A DNA stretch of 64,000 nucleotides from Codonopsis lanceolata. Its lineage: Eukaryota > Streptophyta > Magnoliopsida > Asterales > Campanulaceae. The translations under genes were made by a program, and so were the position numbers. The notes under the pieces are model-generated. The model saw only the letters and a list, made by a program, of their open reading frames with translations, did not search any database and was not told the DNA's origin. The stretch lies in contig CM028379.1 in assembly GCA_013146195.2 (NCBI GenBank), positions 61,400,409 through 61,464,408 of the forward strand, in the 5' to 3' direction. Positions 11,405 to 24,400 of the stretch are shown here, piece after piece (position 1 is the first letter of the stretch; each line of letters begins with the position of its first letter).

Positions 11405-12651
11405 AGTTCAACTTATCTTGACACTACCTCACCACCCTTTCCTATTAACTCAACTTGCCATTGCACCGACTGTAGATTCTTTCCCTTCCACCCCTTCATC
11501 TCTCTTTCTTTATTCTAATGACAACGCATAGACAGAGATGCTAAAAGAAGAAATTCTAAGAGAAAAACGGATTGGCGGCAAAGATTATAATTCTGAAACT
11601 CTCAATCCCTTGCTTCTTGATTCAAGACTTTCCCACCAGAACGTAAAATTAGCATATAATATTCTTGTTGTTCTTTTTCAGGCTTTCAGCAGTATCATTT
11701 ACCCATCTTCATTCTCGCTCTCTCTACCTCTCATATCACAAACGTTCAGTGATATGCCATCGCCGTTGTTTCTAAGGTTAGCAGCCGAAATGCCACATCC
11801 CTTGTTTGTTGTAAATAACTTTATCTTGAATGAACCACCGACACATCCCCCACCCTCTACGGCAACGAACGGGATCTCCACCATATCCCTACCACTTTCC
11901 CTTTCGTCACCACCTTACCCACTTCACCCACTGACTCGAGGCGCCTGGTAATCGCGTAGCCGGCGACTACTTTTCCGGTGACTTGTCGGTGATTTACGAT
12001 TTTGGTGAATTTGGTAAATACGCCTAGGGCGATTTTTAGAACACTGTAAATATGTGAACCGCGATATATAAATCAACAGAATATCAACATCAATCATTAA
12101 AAGAAACAAACTAGCTAGCACATATATCAACAACCGAAAAATTAATGACAACAATTCTTCTTTTTCCTTATTTCATCTTTAAATGTCTAATGTCATTTGT
12201 TCTCAATCTTGTCTATTGTTATTTCGTCTCACTCCATATGATTTATTTAAAATTTTAGCTCTTGTTTATCATCAAGTTTCTTCTAAAGCTTTATGAGTCT
12301 CGGATGCATACAAATCTTATATCAAAAAAACATTCACTTCTTCAATTCTTTCATCTTTATGGACTTGATAATATGGTTTGAGAAACAACTTGATGATAAA
12401 CAACTACATGTAACTGATCTATGAAGATTTCTCACAATGAAGATTTATCTGAGACATACCATCACAATAAAAGTTACTCATTATTGACCTAAAATGAATT
12501 ATTTATTCACTTTGATTCATGCTTAGACTTCGATCTCTCCATGCAACCTTTTACTAATCTCTTCTTGAACAATATTCATAAATTTTCATGTAATGTATTT
12601 CTTGACAAAGTTCAATTATTAATTTCAATGTATTTTGATGTATTTCGATGT
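11405..12651. other. Gene-free stretch
   Basis: One ORF (11538-11951, 137 codons, plus) is Ser/Pro/Leu-rich with no domain, so I do not call it. A copy of the GTGAACCGCGATATATA motif lies at 12053-12070. Nothing else recognised. Confidence 0.5.
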
Positions 12652-13528
12652 CTTTTGATGCAGAAATTGAAAGTAAAACATGTATTTTGTATTGCGGTTC
12701 ACATATACGTCTATCGCGGTTCATAAGTATTAACATTCATGATTTTTAATACAGAAATTGAAGTAAAACATCTATTTTGTATCGCGATTCACATATTTAT
12801 ATATCACGATTCATCAGTGTTAACGTTCATAATTTTAAATACAGAAATTGAAATAAACATGTATTTTGTATCGTGGTACATATATTTATATATTTTAGTA
12901 TAAAAATAAAATTTGAATAATAAGTTTTGAATCACGATGTACAAACATATGCACCGCGATTTAAAAGGATACACGTGTCTTACGCTCATTAAGGTAGATT
13001 TTGAACCGCGATGTGCAAACCTTGTACCGCAATTCAAAATGGATACACGCTTCTCATGCTTATTAAGGTTAACGTAGTCTTTTCGCGTACAAAAGTGACT
13101 TTTTCTAGTTTTTTTTTTAAAAAACCAAATGATACTTAAGCAATTGAAGTAAAACATGTATTTTGTATCGCGATTCACATATTTATATATCGCGATTCAT
13201 CAATGTTAACGTTCATAATTTTAAATACAGAAATTGAAATAAACATGTATTTTGTATCGTGGTACATATATTTATATATTTCAGTATAAAAATAAAATTT
13301 GAATAATAAGTTTTGAATCACGATGTACAAACATATGCACCGCGATTTAAAAGGATACACGTGTCTTACGCTCATTAAGGTAGATTTTGAACCGCGATGT
13401 GCAAACCTTGTACCGCAATTCAAAATGGATACACGCTTCTCATGCTTATTAAGGTTAACGTAATCTTTTCGCGTACAAAAGTGACTTTTTCCAGTTTTTT
13501 TTTAAAAACCAAATGATACTTAAGCAAT
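12652..13528. repeat. Nested tandem repeat, 386 bp duplicated unit
   Basis: A unit of about 386 bp is present twice in tandem (about 12756-13141 and 13142-13528), differing at only a few positions. Within it, a subunit of about 90 bp marked by CAGAAATTGAARTAAAACATG begins near 12660, 12751, 12841 and 13226. The units carry pairs of RAATCGCGATATATA / TATCGCGATTCA words, in both orientations. Non-coding; short ORFs across it just repeat each other. Confidence 0.85.
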
Positions 13529-14685
13529 TAATTTTTTTTAGAAAGTAGACCGGCCCACAATTTTTTTTCTAAAAAATACAATTTCGTGTATTGCCTTGGA
13601 TAACACCATGGTGCTTATTAGTAATTACCTCTCCATATATACTTTTGGGGGAGGTTTTTAACGAAGATTAGAGCTTATTTCCAAGTATCCTTATCGGAAC
13701 AAAACCCTTGGGACTAATCCTTTGTTTTTGTGGCCTGTCAAGATGTTCTTGGACCATTTCCAACCCAAAAACCTTAATTTGGGGATAGTTTTACCACTAT
13801 CCACTATTCTAACTCTAGTCATTCACATCAAATCTTACACCAAAAAAATATTAAACAAATTACAAGCATGTACATCTTTTAAAGCATATTTTCAGATGAA
13901 TCTAGCTATTTTTTGGACATATCTTTTAGGTACAATTTTGGGGCGAAAGTATGTCACTGCCCTTTATAGAGTTGTTACAGTTCTGTGATGAAGAGAGGAG
14001 AGTGAGAGGTTTGTGTTGTATTGATGGTGAAATAATCCCTAGATTAATCATGTGGTGAAGATGAAGCGTTAATGAGTTCATCCACTATGCTATCGCTAAT
14101 TTGAGGGAAGAAAGCGAGATGGAGTTGTCCAGTATCTTCTATGGCGATATGCAGAGAAAAGGGGAAAAAGAATAAAAATTGGAGTCGGGTTGTCATGAAA
14201 ATCAATCCAGCAAGCAATAAATCATCATTGACCAATGAAAACATTAAATTTAATCCACACAAATGGTCTGCGACTCAAGGAAGACAAGATTAACCGTAAC
14301 AACTCATTTGCTGGTCTATATTGTGGACGGAGAATGGATGAACGATCCTGATGCCGTGAAATTTTTTTTTTTGATGCCGTGAAAATTTACGTTGTACAAC
14401 CTGATTCCTGGGTTTGGCATCAGCAACCTGATGTCTGAATTTGGCAGCAACCTGATGTCTGAGTTTGACATCTTCATTAATAACATTTTTGTCATTTGGC
14501 AACCAATTTGTAGTTATATGAAATGTCTAAAAAATTGATAGACCTAGATGAAAACATGTTTCTAAAATTGTACCAATTTGAAATTTGCCCAAAAATATTC
14601 CTTAGCATATTCTATTTTGATTTTCTACTATAACATTTAAAATTGTAATTATTAAGATTACACAATTAATAATTATTAAGTTGTA
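13529..14685. other. Gene-free stretch
   Basis: Short ORFs (13722-13988 plus; 14044-14262 and 14290-14502 minus) show no domain and no splice context. A direct repeat of CAACCTGATGTCTGAGTTTG-like text lies at 14420-14470. A segment near 13755-13790 (CCATTTCCAACCCAAAA) has a counterpart near 15600-15655, possibly remnants of one MITE. Confidence 0.45.
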
Positions 14686-15066
14686 CTCCCTCCGGACCTA
14701 AATATAAGCAAAAAATACCAAAATTTTTTGGACCTAAATATAAGCAAAAATCATCATATTAAACTCTATTCACAGCTTTCAATAAGTTTTGTACCAAAAA
14801 TACCCCTTGTTAATTCTTTTGTTTTTCAAGATGGGTGCACATTCTCAATGCACAAAGAGCCACTAATAAAATGAGCTATAATGAATTGATGACAATGAGT
14901 TAAAATTGCATTAATTATTATCAGTTTTGATGAGTGAGATTCTTAAGGGTATATTAGTAAGTATACTTTTATTTTATCTAAAATCAAGACAATTTAACTA
15001 ACTTAACTTACTTTCTTAATCTGTGTGAAATCGGTTATTTTTGCTTATATATAGGTCCGGAGGGAG
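14686..15066. mobile_element. Stowaway-like MITE, family D
   Basis: A 381 bp element flanked by TA (14684-14685 and 15067-15068). The left end is CTCCCTCCGGACCTAAATAT and the right end is ATATAGGTCCGGAGGGAG, a near-perfect inverted repeat. The left terminal sequence GGACCTAAATATAAGCAAAA is duplicated at about 14729-14750, an internal tandem copy of the terminus. Confidence 0.85.
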
Positions 15067-15075
15067 TATGTCATT

Positions 15076-15303
15076 AATAATAGATATGTCATTTTTATTT
15101 TTAAGTTGTATGTCGTTTTTTTTTTCAAGTTGCATGCCATTTTTAATTTCAAGTTGTATGTCATATTTTATTTTCAAGTTGTATGTCATTTTTTATTTTT
15201 AAGTTACATGTTATTTTTATTTTCAAATTATATGTCATTTTTAATTTCAAGTTGTATGTAATTATTAATTTCAAGTTGTATGTCTTTTTTTATTTTCAAT
15301 TTA
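15076..15303. repeat. Minisatellite, about 30 bp unit
   Basis: About eight degenerate head-to-tail copies of a unit resembling TTTCAAGTTGTATGTCATTT with a T/A-rich spacer. It directly abuts the MITE ending at 15066. Confidence 0.8.
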
Positions 15304-17058
15304 CATAATAGATCAATTTATTATAATTTATATTTCTTTTTTAATGCGTTAAAATAAATTACATTATTAATGTTTATTACATAGCTATTATTAGTTATTA
15401 ATCAATTAAAATATTTTTAAATTCATAATATAAATTATTAATAATTTTTTGTATTTAAAAATCAATTTGTTTTATTTAAAAATTAAAATTTTGTTTTAAA
15501 AAGGAGTGGATCCCATCAACCTCAATTTGGGGTTAGATGAATAATGTTGCCCCAAATTTGGGGTAGCACTATTCACCAACCCAAATTAGAGAGGTTTGAG
15601 GGTTGGGTTGGAATATATTTAGTGCAAGTTTGGACCCAATTTGGGGATCCGGTGAGTTGCCCTTAGGTAGCCTTTTCATTCTCTCCATTAAATTAAGTAG
15701 TTTTTTTGTGAATTGGAGTATATAAAAATACACTTATGACTTTAAATTTGCTTACCTCTTAGTAAATTTGTTTTACTTGCTTACAAATGTTGAGCAATCA
15801 ACTATGCAATACAGCTCAGTCAATTGACTGAAGTTATTTGACGGTATGGATCGATCCAAATCGTAAGATTCAACGGTTCTGGGTTAGTTACGAATAACCC
15901 CCTTACAAACAACCCCTCCTCAACTATGGATCGAGTTTGAATAGCGCCCCACAACTACCACTTGAAGCAATGTATTCTTTCATTCACAAATAGTGAACTC
16001 TTTAACTGGAACGAAGAAATATTATACACTAACAAAAGCTAAGATATCGTTGGTCATGATTGCCCTTAAGAAAAATTATTAAAGAAGTAACAACGCACCA
16101 GTGTTCCTGTTACACATTTGTTCCATCAAAGAAATTACATTTAAAAAATCTAATTATTAAGAAATATATAAATATTATTGAAATAAATCATAATTATAAA
16201 AATATTTGAACATATTCAATATGCTAATACCACATGTGGGATAAAGTTAAAAGAGTAAATCTCCCGTCAAACCGTCTTACGGATTTCAATTCGTACGACG
16301 GGGTTTCACTCTTTTACAACTAAACTCACCAACACATGATGGATCAGATGTAAAAGATCCATCTTATATAAAATATCTGTAAAACCGTCATAACAAAGTT
16401 TTTGTCAAAGTGCAAATATTTTAGAAAGTAAAAGCATAATTTTTTAAATTGATCTCTTTTGAGTAAAAGATCGAAAATAAATTAATTTTGCCTAGAGGAG
16501 AGGAGTAATCCCCTCCTGATCATCTTTCACGTCAACCGTTTGCTTAATAAATTTAACATTTGGTTTTAGCCACTTAAGATAGCTTCCTAAGAAAACACAG
16601 ATGAACATCACCCGATATGACCGAGAAAATACTCAGAAACAAGGAGACCCCCGAGACTGCAACACCCAACGAAAAGGATCAATCCTCGCTAAAAATATAT
16701 ACTTGCAAATGTAATGTATTCTTCCCATGCAATGAAAATAACAAAAAAATATAAAAGGTAGGGAGAATAAACAGTAAACTGGCATGCGACATGGTTCCAA
16801 CTTCCAATCCTGGGATCTATCCATGAAGAAGTTAATGATGCATCGCAAACAGTTGGGAAATGGGTAATAACATTTTGCAATGAGCTAAAGTTAACTCCAA
16901 TGCTCAAGCTGTGCATTTGGCACGACTCCAGGATAGGGGAAATGAAGTTGAAAGGACGAGAAATGGAACTCTGAGAAGCGAAGCGTCTTACTACTCTTAC
17001 CAGATCAGAAACTACGAATATAACCACAAGCAAATTGAAATCAACAACGTTTCTCCGG
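15304..17058. other. Gene-free stretch, downstream flank of the Alba gene
   Basis: Contains an inverted, diverged copy (about 15880-15990) of sequence at 10095-10200 (GAATACATTGCTTCAAGTG-like). ORFs at 16633-17078 on the minus strand lack a domain and overlap the 3' end of the Alba gene; part may be its 3' untranslated region. Confidence 0.5.
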
Positions 17059-20000
17059 TTAGCTCTGCTCCTCGGCATATCCTAACTCCCTCTCTTCTTG
17101 TGCAGCAGCCATTAAGCCATCAAAATTTTCAGTCTTTCCCAGCATAATCTCAATCTGTAAGAAAAATAAAGATAATGGTTTAGTTATAAACCTTACACAC
17201 AGGAATGGAATGAAAGCACATATTACAGGACTACAGATGATAGAATGAGAAGATAACTTCAGTAAATATGGGATGAATGTCGATGGAAGTGTCAATTTTC
17301 CTACCCAAGCCCCATAAAGCCATTATTATACAGATTTTATTATATATTTTTTGGTTACCCAAGGTAACCCCACACCCGAGAGCCAAGACTAATCCCCGAG
17401 GCCGAGGTGCAATCGCGAGTCAGGTGCTATAAGCGAGAACCTCTTCCAAAGAAGTTTTTTACATACTTGATACAACAAGGTTCGAAACTGAGATACCTTT
17501 TGCTCAAACGACCTTCCACTCAGGCCAATCCCCGTAATAATATGAATCTATCTGGTATACCTATTTGGTTATCATAAATCTCTTAAGAATGAGGCAGTTC
17601 TCGTCATCATATTGCGGTGCATCATATTGCCACCGCTACTACTGTCGTGAATTGAAGGGAACATCATGCTGTTCAGATTAAGGGTGAAGTGGAACCTTGT
17701 TCTAAGCATGAGCCCCACTTGGGTATGTAATATGTCCTGAGTGAAATTAATACCTTGCAACATCAGGTCTTCCCGTACAATACCCTCCTTTTCTTTTTTC
17801 TGATTAATGGGTTTACATTTTGTGTTGTTTATCAGCTTCCATTCTCTTTCTTATCATTGTTCTTTTGCTTCAATTGAATTAGTCGCAGGAAGCAGGGAAG
17901 AAGGCACAAATGGCCCTATATTTTATGTAACAAGTGTCCTTTTTGACGAGAATCAATTAACCATACAGTGAAAGTATGGGTCATACCCAGGGCAGTTCAG
18001 TAAACTCAATACTTTCAGTAGGAATACACTTAAGTACATGCAACATGCTGGATATAGTTCAAGTTACTTTCCTTTGTTCCCTTTTCTTGGATCCCCACAA
18101 CTAGACTGACACTCACCGTGCTTTCCACAACAGATGTCTGTTTTTGTGCTGTTCAGTTTGTTTGTTCGGTTAATCGCACCATTGGACCCTTAACTTTGGC
18201 GGATTCCAGCATTAGTCCCTTAAAAAAATTCATAATAATTGGGTCCTATAAATTTCAAGATTTCACAGCCTCAGCTCAATCCTATTCATGGATGCCGTTA
18301 GAAAAATACTGTTAAGTTGCTCATGTGCCTCCCACGTGCATTCCCAGTAAAGGCTAAAATGAAATTTTCTCAAACCTAACACGTATATCACAATTTGCAA
18401 TCGAGTCCCTAAGGTTCGAGAAAAGACTGGAGGTCTTCTCTCCCGAATGTTTTTGTTGTACACAACAGAAAACTAACAAACAAATTGACAGAGCATAATA
18501 GGATCAATCACAAAGAAGAGAGAGAGAGAGATTGGGGCCAACGGACTATCGACATTTTATTAGAGACACACACGAAACCGTTCTAGGGATACAGCTATTT
18601 ATATGAATACAATAAAAACCCTAAAACCCTTAAAAGGCTAAAAAAACGGACAAAACAGCAACAGGACAAAAAACGGAGTTGAGCAGTCGCTCAGCCCACA
18701 CACTGGACGACCGCGCAAAATCCAGTAGGCACGCTTCGAAGAATGCTTCACTGAGCAATCGCTTAGCCAAAACCTTGAGCGATCGCTTAAGCCCAGAATC
18801 TACAATGCTCATTTCCAAAACCCGAATAGTCAGTACCACGGGGGGCATACGCCCCCCGCACCCCCCTTTGTTCCAATCAAGTCCTACTACCTGCCCTGGC
18901 CAATTCCCTCTGTTGCCTGGCTAATCGAGCCATCCAATTCTCAACAATTTTGGAAAGGGGGTCGATCTCTCCTCCACTCCTCAAACCCACCGAACAACTT
19001 TTCAGTCTCCTCTCTTTTCTTTTCTTCATTCCCTCCTCACACTCCAATGAACTCCAATTCCTCCTCAACTTTAAATCTATGTTGCACGGACACGCCTAGG
19101 AAGAGGCGTATTAAGTGTCATACACGTATACGACACAGATATGCAAAATACGGCTTAAAATATGTTTAGGGCTTGAATTGCAATTTCCTAAAACTTAGGA
19201 CATGGACACGGCCATGGAGGACACAGGCTATGGATACATATCACTTAAGTTTGGATAAGATTTTGACATACCGCATACTTACCCTAGTTTTTCTTCGATT
19301 CTTCCTATGATGTGCTGCTGCCGTCGAACGGAAGAAAACCCTCGCTGCGATTTGCGAAGTCGACCAAGCCTGTGGAAGTCAAAGACTCGGAGTCGACCTC
19401 GAATCCCAACCAAGTCGAAGTCGAACCCGACCCTAGCTCTCTGATTTTCAGTCAAGTACCCTAGCAGCCTAGCTTCCTTGGATTTTCATAAAATTGGTCA
19501 ACTAAAACTTTCGTTGGAAGTCAAAGTGAAAGTAGAATGTTTGGGATTTATTTGCAGTAAATATTTTGAATATTTACATTTTGGCCCTTATAGTTTGAAT
19601 ATTTACAAATTACCCTGTACTCAGTATCCAAACTACATAAAAAATAATGTATCTTATGTCTGCATATCCATATCCACGTATTCATACCTGTGCCACATAG
19701 CTTTAAATCATCCCTCCAGAATTCAAATTCTCAAGTTGTTGATACGTGAACAGGGTCGGTCCAACCGTTATGGAGGCCTAAAGCGAACTATAGAATGAGA
19801 CATTTTTAAAGTAAATAATAATTTATTATTAAAATTATTATATTTTTATTTAAAGTTCATCTTTCGTGCTTTTTGAGACGCAAAATCATTTTTTAAATTA
19901 TTGTAATCGATTTCACTTAACAATTCTTTTTCAATACATAATAAAGCTAGTCTACTTAATCTTTGTTGAGACATTGTCGATCTTAGATAAGATTTTATTA

Positions 20001-21388
20001 ATTTTAGCTTAGAAAAACTTCTTTCAGCCGAAACTCTCAATGTTAAATAAAAAAACCAAAAATATCTTGATACATTTTAAATTGTTCAAATCTACTTTGA
20101 AAAATACTTTGAGTTAATAATTGTTTTTATAATTTTTGTTTTAATTTCATGTGCTAGCAAGTTTATCAATTCATTTAGTTTAGGAAACCTAGTACTAATA
20201 GTAATAGTAAAAAAAAAAAAAAAAAATTGAGGCCTCCTATTGGCTGAGGCCTAAAGCCCTTGTTTACTCAGCCTCCCCCTTGGGCCGGCCCTGTACGTGA
20301 AATCAAGAAAATCACGTCTACAATTTCACCAGTAATGTCAGGAATACTTCCATTTGATTCAAAGTGCGCTCTTCAATCACTCGAAAATATTTCATTGGGA
20401 TCGATCTCCTAAGCTAGTTAAATGGTCACTTATCTACCTCTTCTCCTTCCATTCCCCCAATTCCAGTAACCAACTCTCTCTAAAACCCCATTTCTCTCTC
20501 CTCAATTAGGGTTCCTTTCTTTCTCCTCCGGTCACCACTTAACCCACCTGACTTGTGCCCTAGCACATGTCGGCTCTGCCTGGACTTCAACTTCCTCTGA
20601 AAGCTGGATGAATTATTTTGGAAATCGAGGGTTTGAAAAAGCGAAAAATGGTGAAATTCGGGTTTATCAAATGTTTGGTTTGTCAAATAATCAAATTTGG
20701 GTTTATCAAATTCAGGTGATAAAGTTGATCGGAGGGTTTGAGGAGTGGAAGAGAGATCAATCCCCCTACAAACCCTAGGAGCTCGATTGCAAATTGTGAT
20801 ATAGATTAGATTTGAGAAAATTTCATTTTAGACCTTACTAAATGCACATGGGCAACCTAACGGTATTCCTCTAAGAATATTTCATTTTAGCCCTTACAAA
20901 ATGCACATGGGCAACCTAACGGTATTCCTCTAACGAAATCCATCAAAAGGATTGAGGCTGTGAAAATTTAAAACTTTTAGGACTCAATTCCTACGAAAAT
21001 TTCTTAAGGGGCTATTGCTGGAATCAGAAAAGTCAAGGGACCAATTAGTGCGATTAACCCTTGTTTTTTATTTTTGGCGGATGTGATTAGAGACATCAAA
21101 AACATGAAAAGGAATACAAGATAATGGTTGTGGGTTCGAGTCACTAAGAGAGTGAGTGGGGGAACCATCACTATTGATCCTCTCTCTAAAAAAAAGATCC
21201 AGAATTTGAGTCAAGTATTAACCAATGACCTGGATGCCAATTCACTGTACTGCCATTATTATTGACTGTCATGTGACTGCTCAAGCCAAACTCATCCTCT
21301 TCTCTCTAAAAGCATTATTTAGCTATTTTTAAAATGTACTACTCTTTAAGGAACAAAAGGTGAGATGATCAATTGACAGAAGTTAGAG

Positions 21389-21428
<40 letters not shown>

Positions 21429-24400
21429 TCAACGATAGTAACGCCTGCTGGACATACCTTGGCTTTTTGGACAGGTCTTCCCCTAGATTCTCCCTTCATG
21501 TCCACAGTGGATGTTGTTATTTCTGGATATTTTATAAAATGATAAAATTAAATTTTCAGGCCATGATCACTGAGCTAATAGTAAAATTCTCCAAATAGTA
21601 GGAGCTCACTCTTCTCAATAGCAAATCCGTGGTTCTTCAGGATTTCAGCTACAGTGACAACAGTTGCAATTGCTGCAGTGGGGTAGTAGAAAGACAGTAA
21701 TCAATACTCAAGCATTTACAGTAGCCAAAGAAATAAATTGTTGTGAATGAATTGGAAAATAATGACTTTTTTAGCCCATACTTAAACCAGTTGATTTCAT
21801 CAATTTATCAATAATAACAAGAGAACTAACTCATATGCAACAGTAGCAACTATATAAAGCAATCAAGCTGAGTCGAGCCAAACAGAGTTTAGGGGTTCTT
21901 GGTTCGCCCAACTCCCTAGTTGACTCAAGTTCGACATGTCTCAAGTTAACTCAAGCTCTACTAACTAACCTACTTTTGTAAACCCTTGAGTTTGTGAAAT
22001 CCCTTGCCCGTCACTTGCACTGATAAAACTGACAAAAATGGATGTGAAGGAGGAGAAGCAATAACTGAACTGAGCTTAGACTAATCAACTTCAAAGGTCA
22101 CATTTCCCAAGAGATGGACCAGGACTCGATCCTCTGAGTTATCCAAAACACAGCAGAGATGACATGATTCAAAACACTATGAAACATAAAAAACTTGATC
22201 TAAAGCAATCGCTGGAGAAAAAAATATTTGATCGCTGCTATAAATTTGGATTTGCGGCGAGAGAGGAAGAGATTTGATCATGGAATCACTGGAGGTAGGT
22301 AGGTAGGTAGGTAAAGTTTGAGATGAGAGAAGAGAGAGAGAGATGCTTCCAGATCTAATTTGATTTGGGTAACAAAAATCAGGTTATTTTTCCAATCAAC
22401 CACCACTCTGGCAGGCAGCTAAATTTTTTCACTCAATTCAACGAGCTGTAAGTTTCAACCGGTATGAATGATGTGTGTGTGGGAGGGGGCGTTTGCTGCT
22501 AGGGGTTAGACGAGCCAGCTCAAGAAGGTTCATGAGAAGTTCACGATTTAGGTGAGCCGAGTATTTTCCCTTCATAAAAACTAGGGTCGGGCCTTCACAA
22601 GGCTTGACTGGGTTGCTACAGTGGCGAGCCACGCTCCAGCTCGAGAAATACAGTACTCAGCTCATACACAGCTCTAATTCTAGCCAAATAATAATAATAA
22701 TAATAAATACTCCTCCCTCCCAAAATGAGTGTCTATTTTTGTTCATGAATGGACACTCGTTTTGGGACAAAGGGAGTAACAACTAGAAGTCAAATACTCA
22801 GTTGTCCTCTCAAAGACTCCCTGAAAAGTCAAAGATGTAGGATTATTCATAAGTACCCTTGGAAACAAGCATTATAACAAGCTTTATACAAAGGATAGAA
22901 AACATGATGAGAATTGTAAGCTTAATTTTTTAAGTCAAACTACTTGAAAGGAGCACCCATAAAAGGAGAAGTATGACTATTTTGAGCAGCGCATAGGGGG
23001 TAATAATAATATACTCAAAGGGGCCTTCGGATTCAGCCATAAAATTAAATACAGAGAAAGAAACGAACACAGTGCTCAGCTTTTGGCAACGGATATGTGG
23101 CAATGCTTAACATGGCCTTAAAGGGAAAAATATCATTCATCCAACAGAAAGAGTTCCTCTACTTGTTTTGTAAATTCAATGCAGAGATTGATTTCATCTA
23201 TTAAAGCTAAAAGTTTTTTTTGATAGATAAGCATGGCCCCTTGATATAGGGATTGGAAACAAGGACCTCAAGGTCTGTGCCTTCGTGCCCATGCCATTTC
23301 TCCCACCTCTTGTGACTGGCTTTTTAATTGACAGAAACCTTGACTAGTTTAATCCACTAAATAGTGTCAATGACTGTGAATTCAGCAAAGATTCTAAAGG
23401 TGAGTACCTTGAAGATATGAAGTTGGTTTGCCTATTTCAAGTGTGAGAATTGATCAACTCGACAACATAAAAGTGAAACATGGGAAGGCTAGTAAAATCT
23501 AAAACAACAATGTACAGAACATCTTACATTATGAATTAGGATATAGAAAGTACTGCTTAATAGTGAGTGTTTGTAACTTAAGTTAATACATGCACTTCTT
23601 CTTACTTCACTGTACCCCCAGTCCATCACTCTATTAGCTAGTATCAATACTATCTGATTTTGGGGACGCAATTACCCACTCACGAAATTGCAAGCATTTG
23701 AAAGGCTGGGAGTGGTGTGCAAAATTCCACCCAACATCGTGAGAAGTGTGAACAAAGATAAAATATAACTGAAAAACATGATTTCAAGATTGATTAACAA
23801 GGACATGCCTCCGACGTCATCACTGCCCTTAGTTTCACATGCATTCGGATAACTTCGTGGTCTCAAACTAACTGAAAAGTACATGTGACACAAAGTTGTT
23901 GAACCAAATAACTACTACTCCCTCCAACATCATCACTGCCCGCTAATTTTTTTAAGGTACAAGCATGCTACATAATTAAAAAGTTTGATTTGTCAAATGA
24001 TACTATTATTTTGGTGTGGATGGAGTGATATATAACTCATCCAAATGTTCTCATGATGGAACTCAAAGCGATATCTAAATAAAGGGAAAAAATGGTTCCT
24101 AAACAACTTGATCAGTAGAGAAGGATGCTACACTTGGAAAAAAACAAATAAAGTGTTATGCAGCACAACGATCAAACACTGATCACTGATGCACCAGCGT
24201 GGAATAAACAAAAGCGACAAATATGATAGGAATTTAAGAAAGTAAATACCCATTCCAAGAGCGGAAAGTTCGACCTCATTGTACTGCTGCATATACCTCT
24301 GCATATGAAATCAAATTGTGAATATGAGGAGAATTTACGGATAATTGATTCATTACCACATGAAAACCCAAAATAGAGCCAAAAATCATTAAACAAGAGA

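Larger units (their letters stand above)
18167..21060. mobile_element. Mutator-like element in Alba intron 4
   Basis: A 2894 bp element with terminal inverted repeats of roughly 250 bp: left end CGGTTAATCGCACCATTGG, right end the complement of GGGTTAATCGCACTAATTGG. Both share TTCACAGCCTCA and GGCTAAAATGAAA farther in. A 9-bp target duplication flanks it, TTGTTTGTT (18158-18166) and TTGTTTTTT (21061-21069), 8 of 9 matching. Long inverted repeats plus a 9-bp duplication are the Mutator signature. No MURA transposase is visible. The interior is more GC-rich than the flanks (18640-19080, 19290-19440), as expected for captured or nested DNA, and holds the hAT element at 19751-20293. Confidence 0.8.

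Noticed and set aside
11538..11951. 137-codon ORF on the plus strand
   Set aside because: Ser/Pro/Leu-rich low-complexity translation, no domain, no splice context, in AT-rich DNA next to a MITE.
12804..13423. Two long similar minus-strand ORFs
   Set aside because: They are the same non-coding tandem repeat read twice; the translation has no domain.
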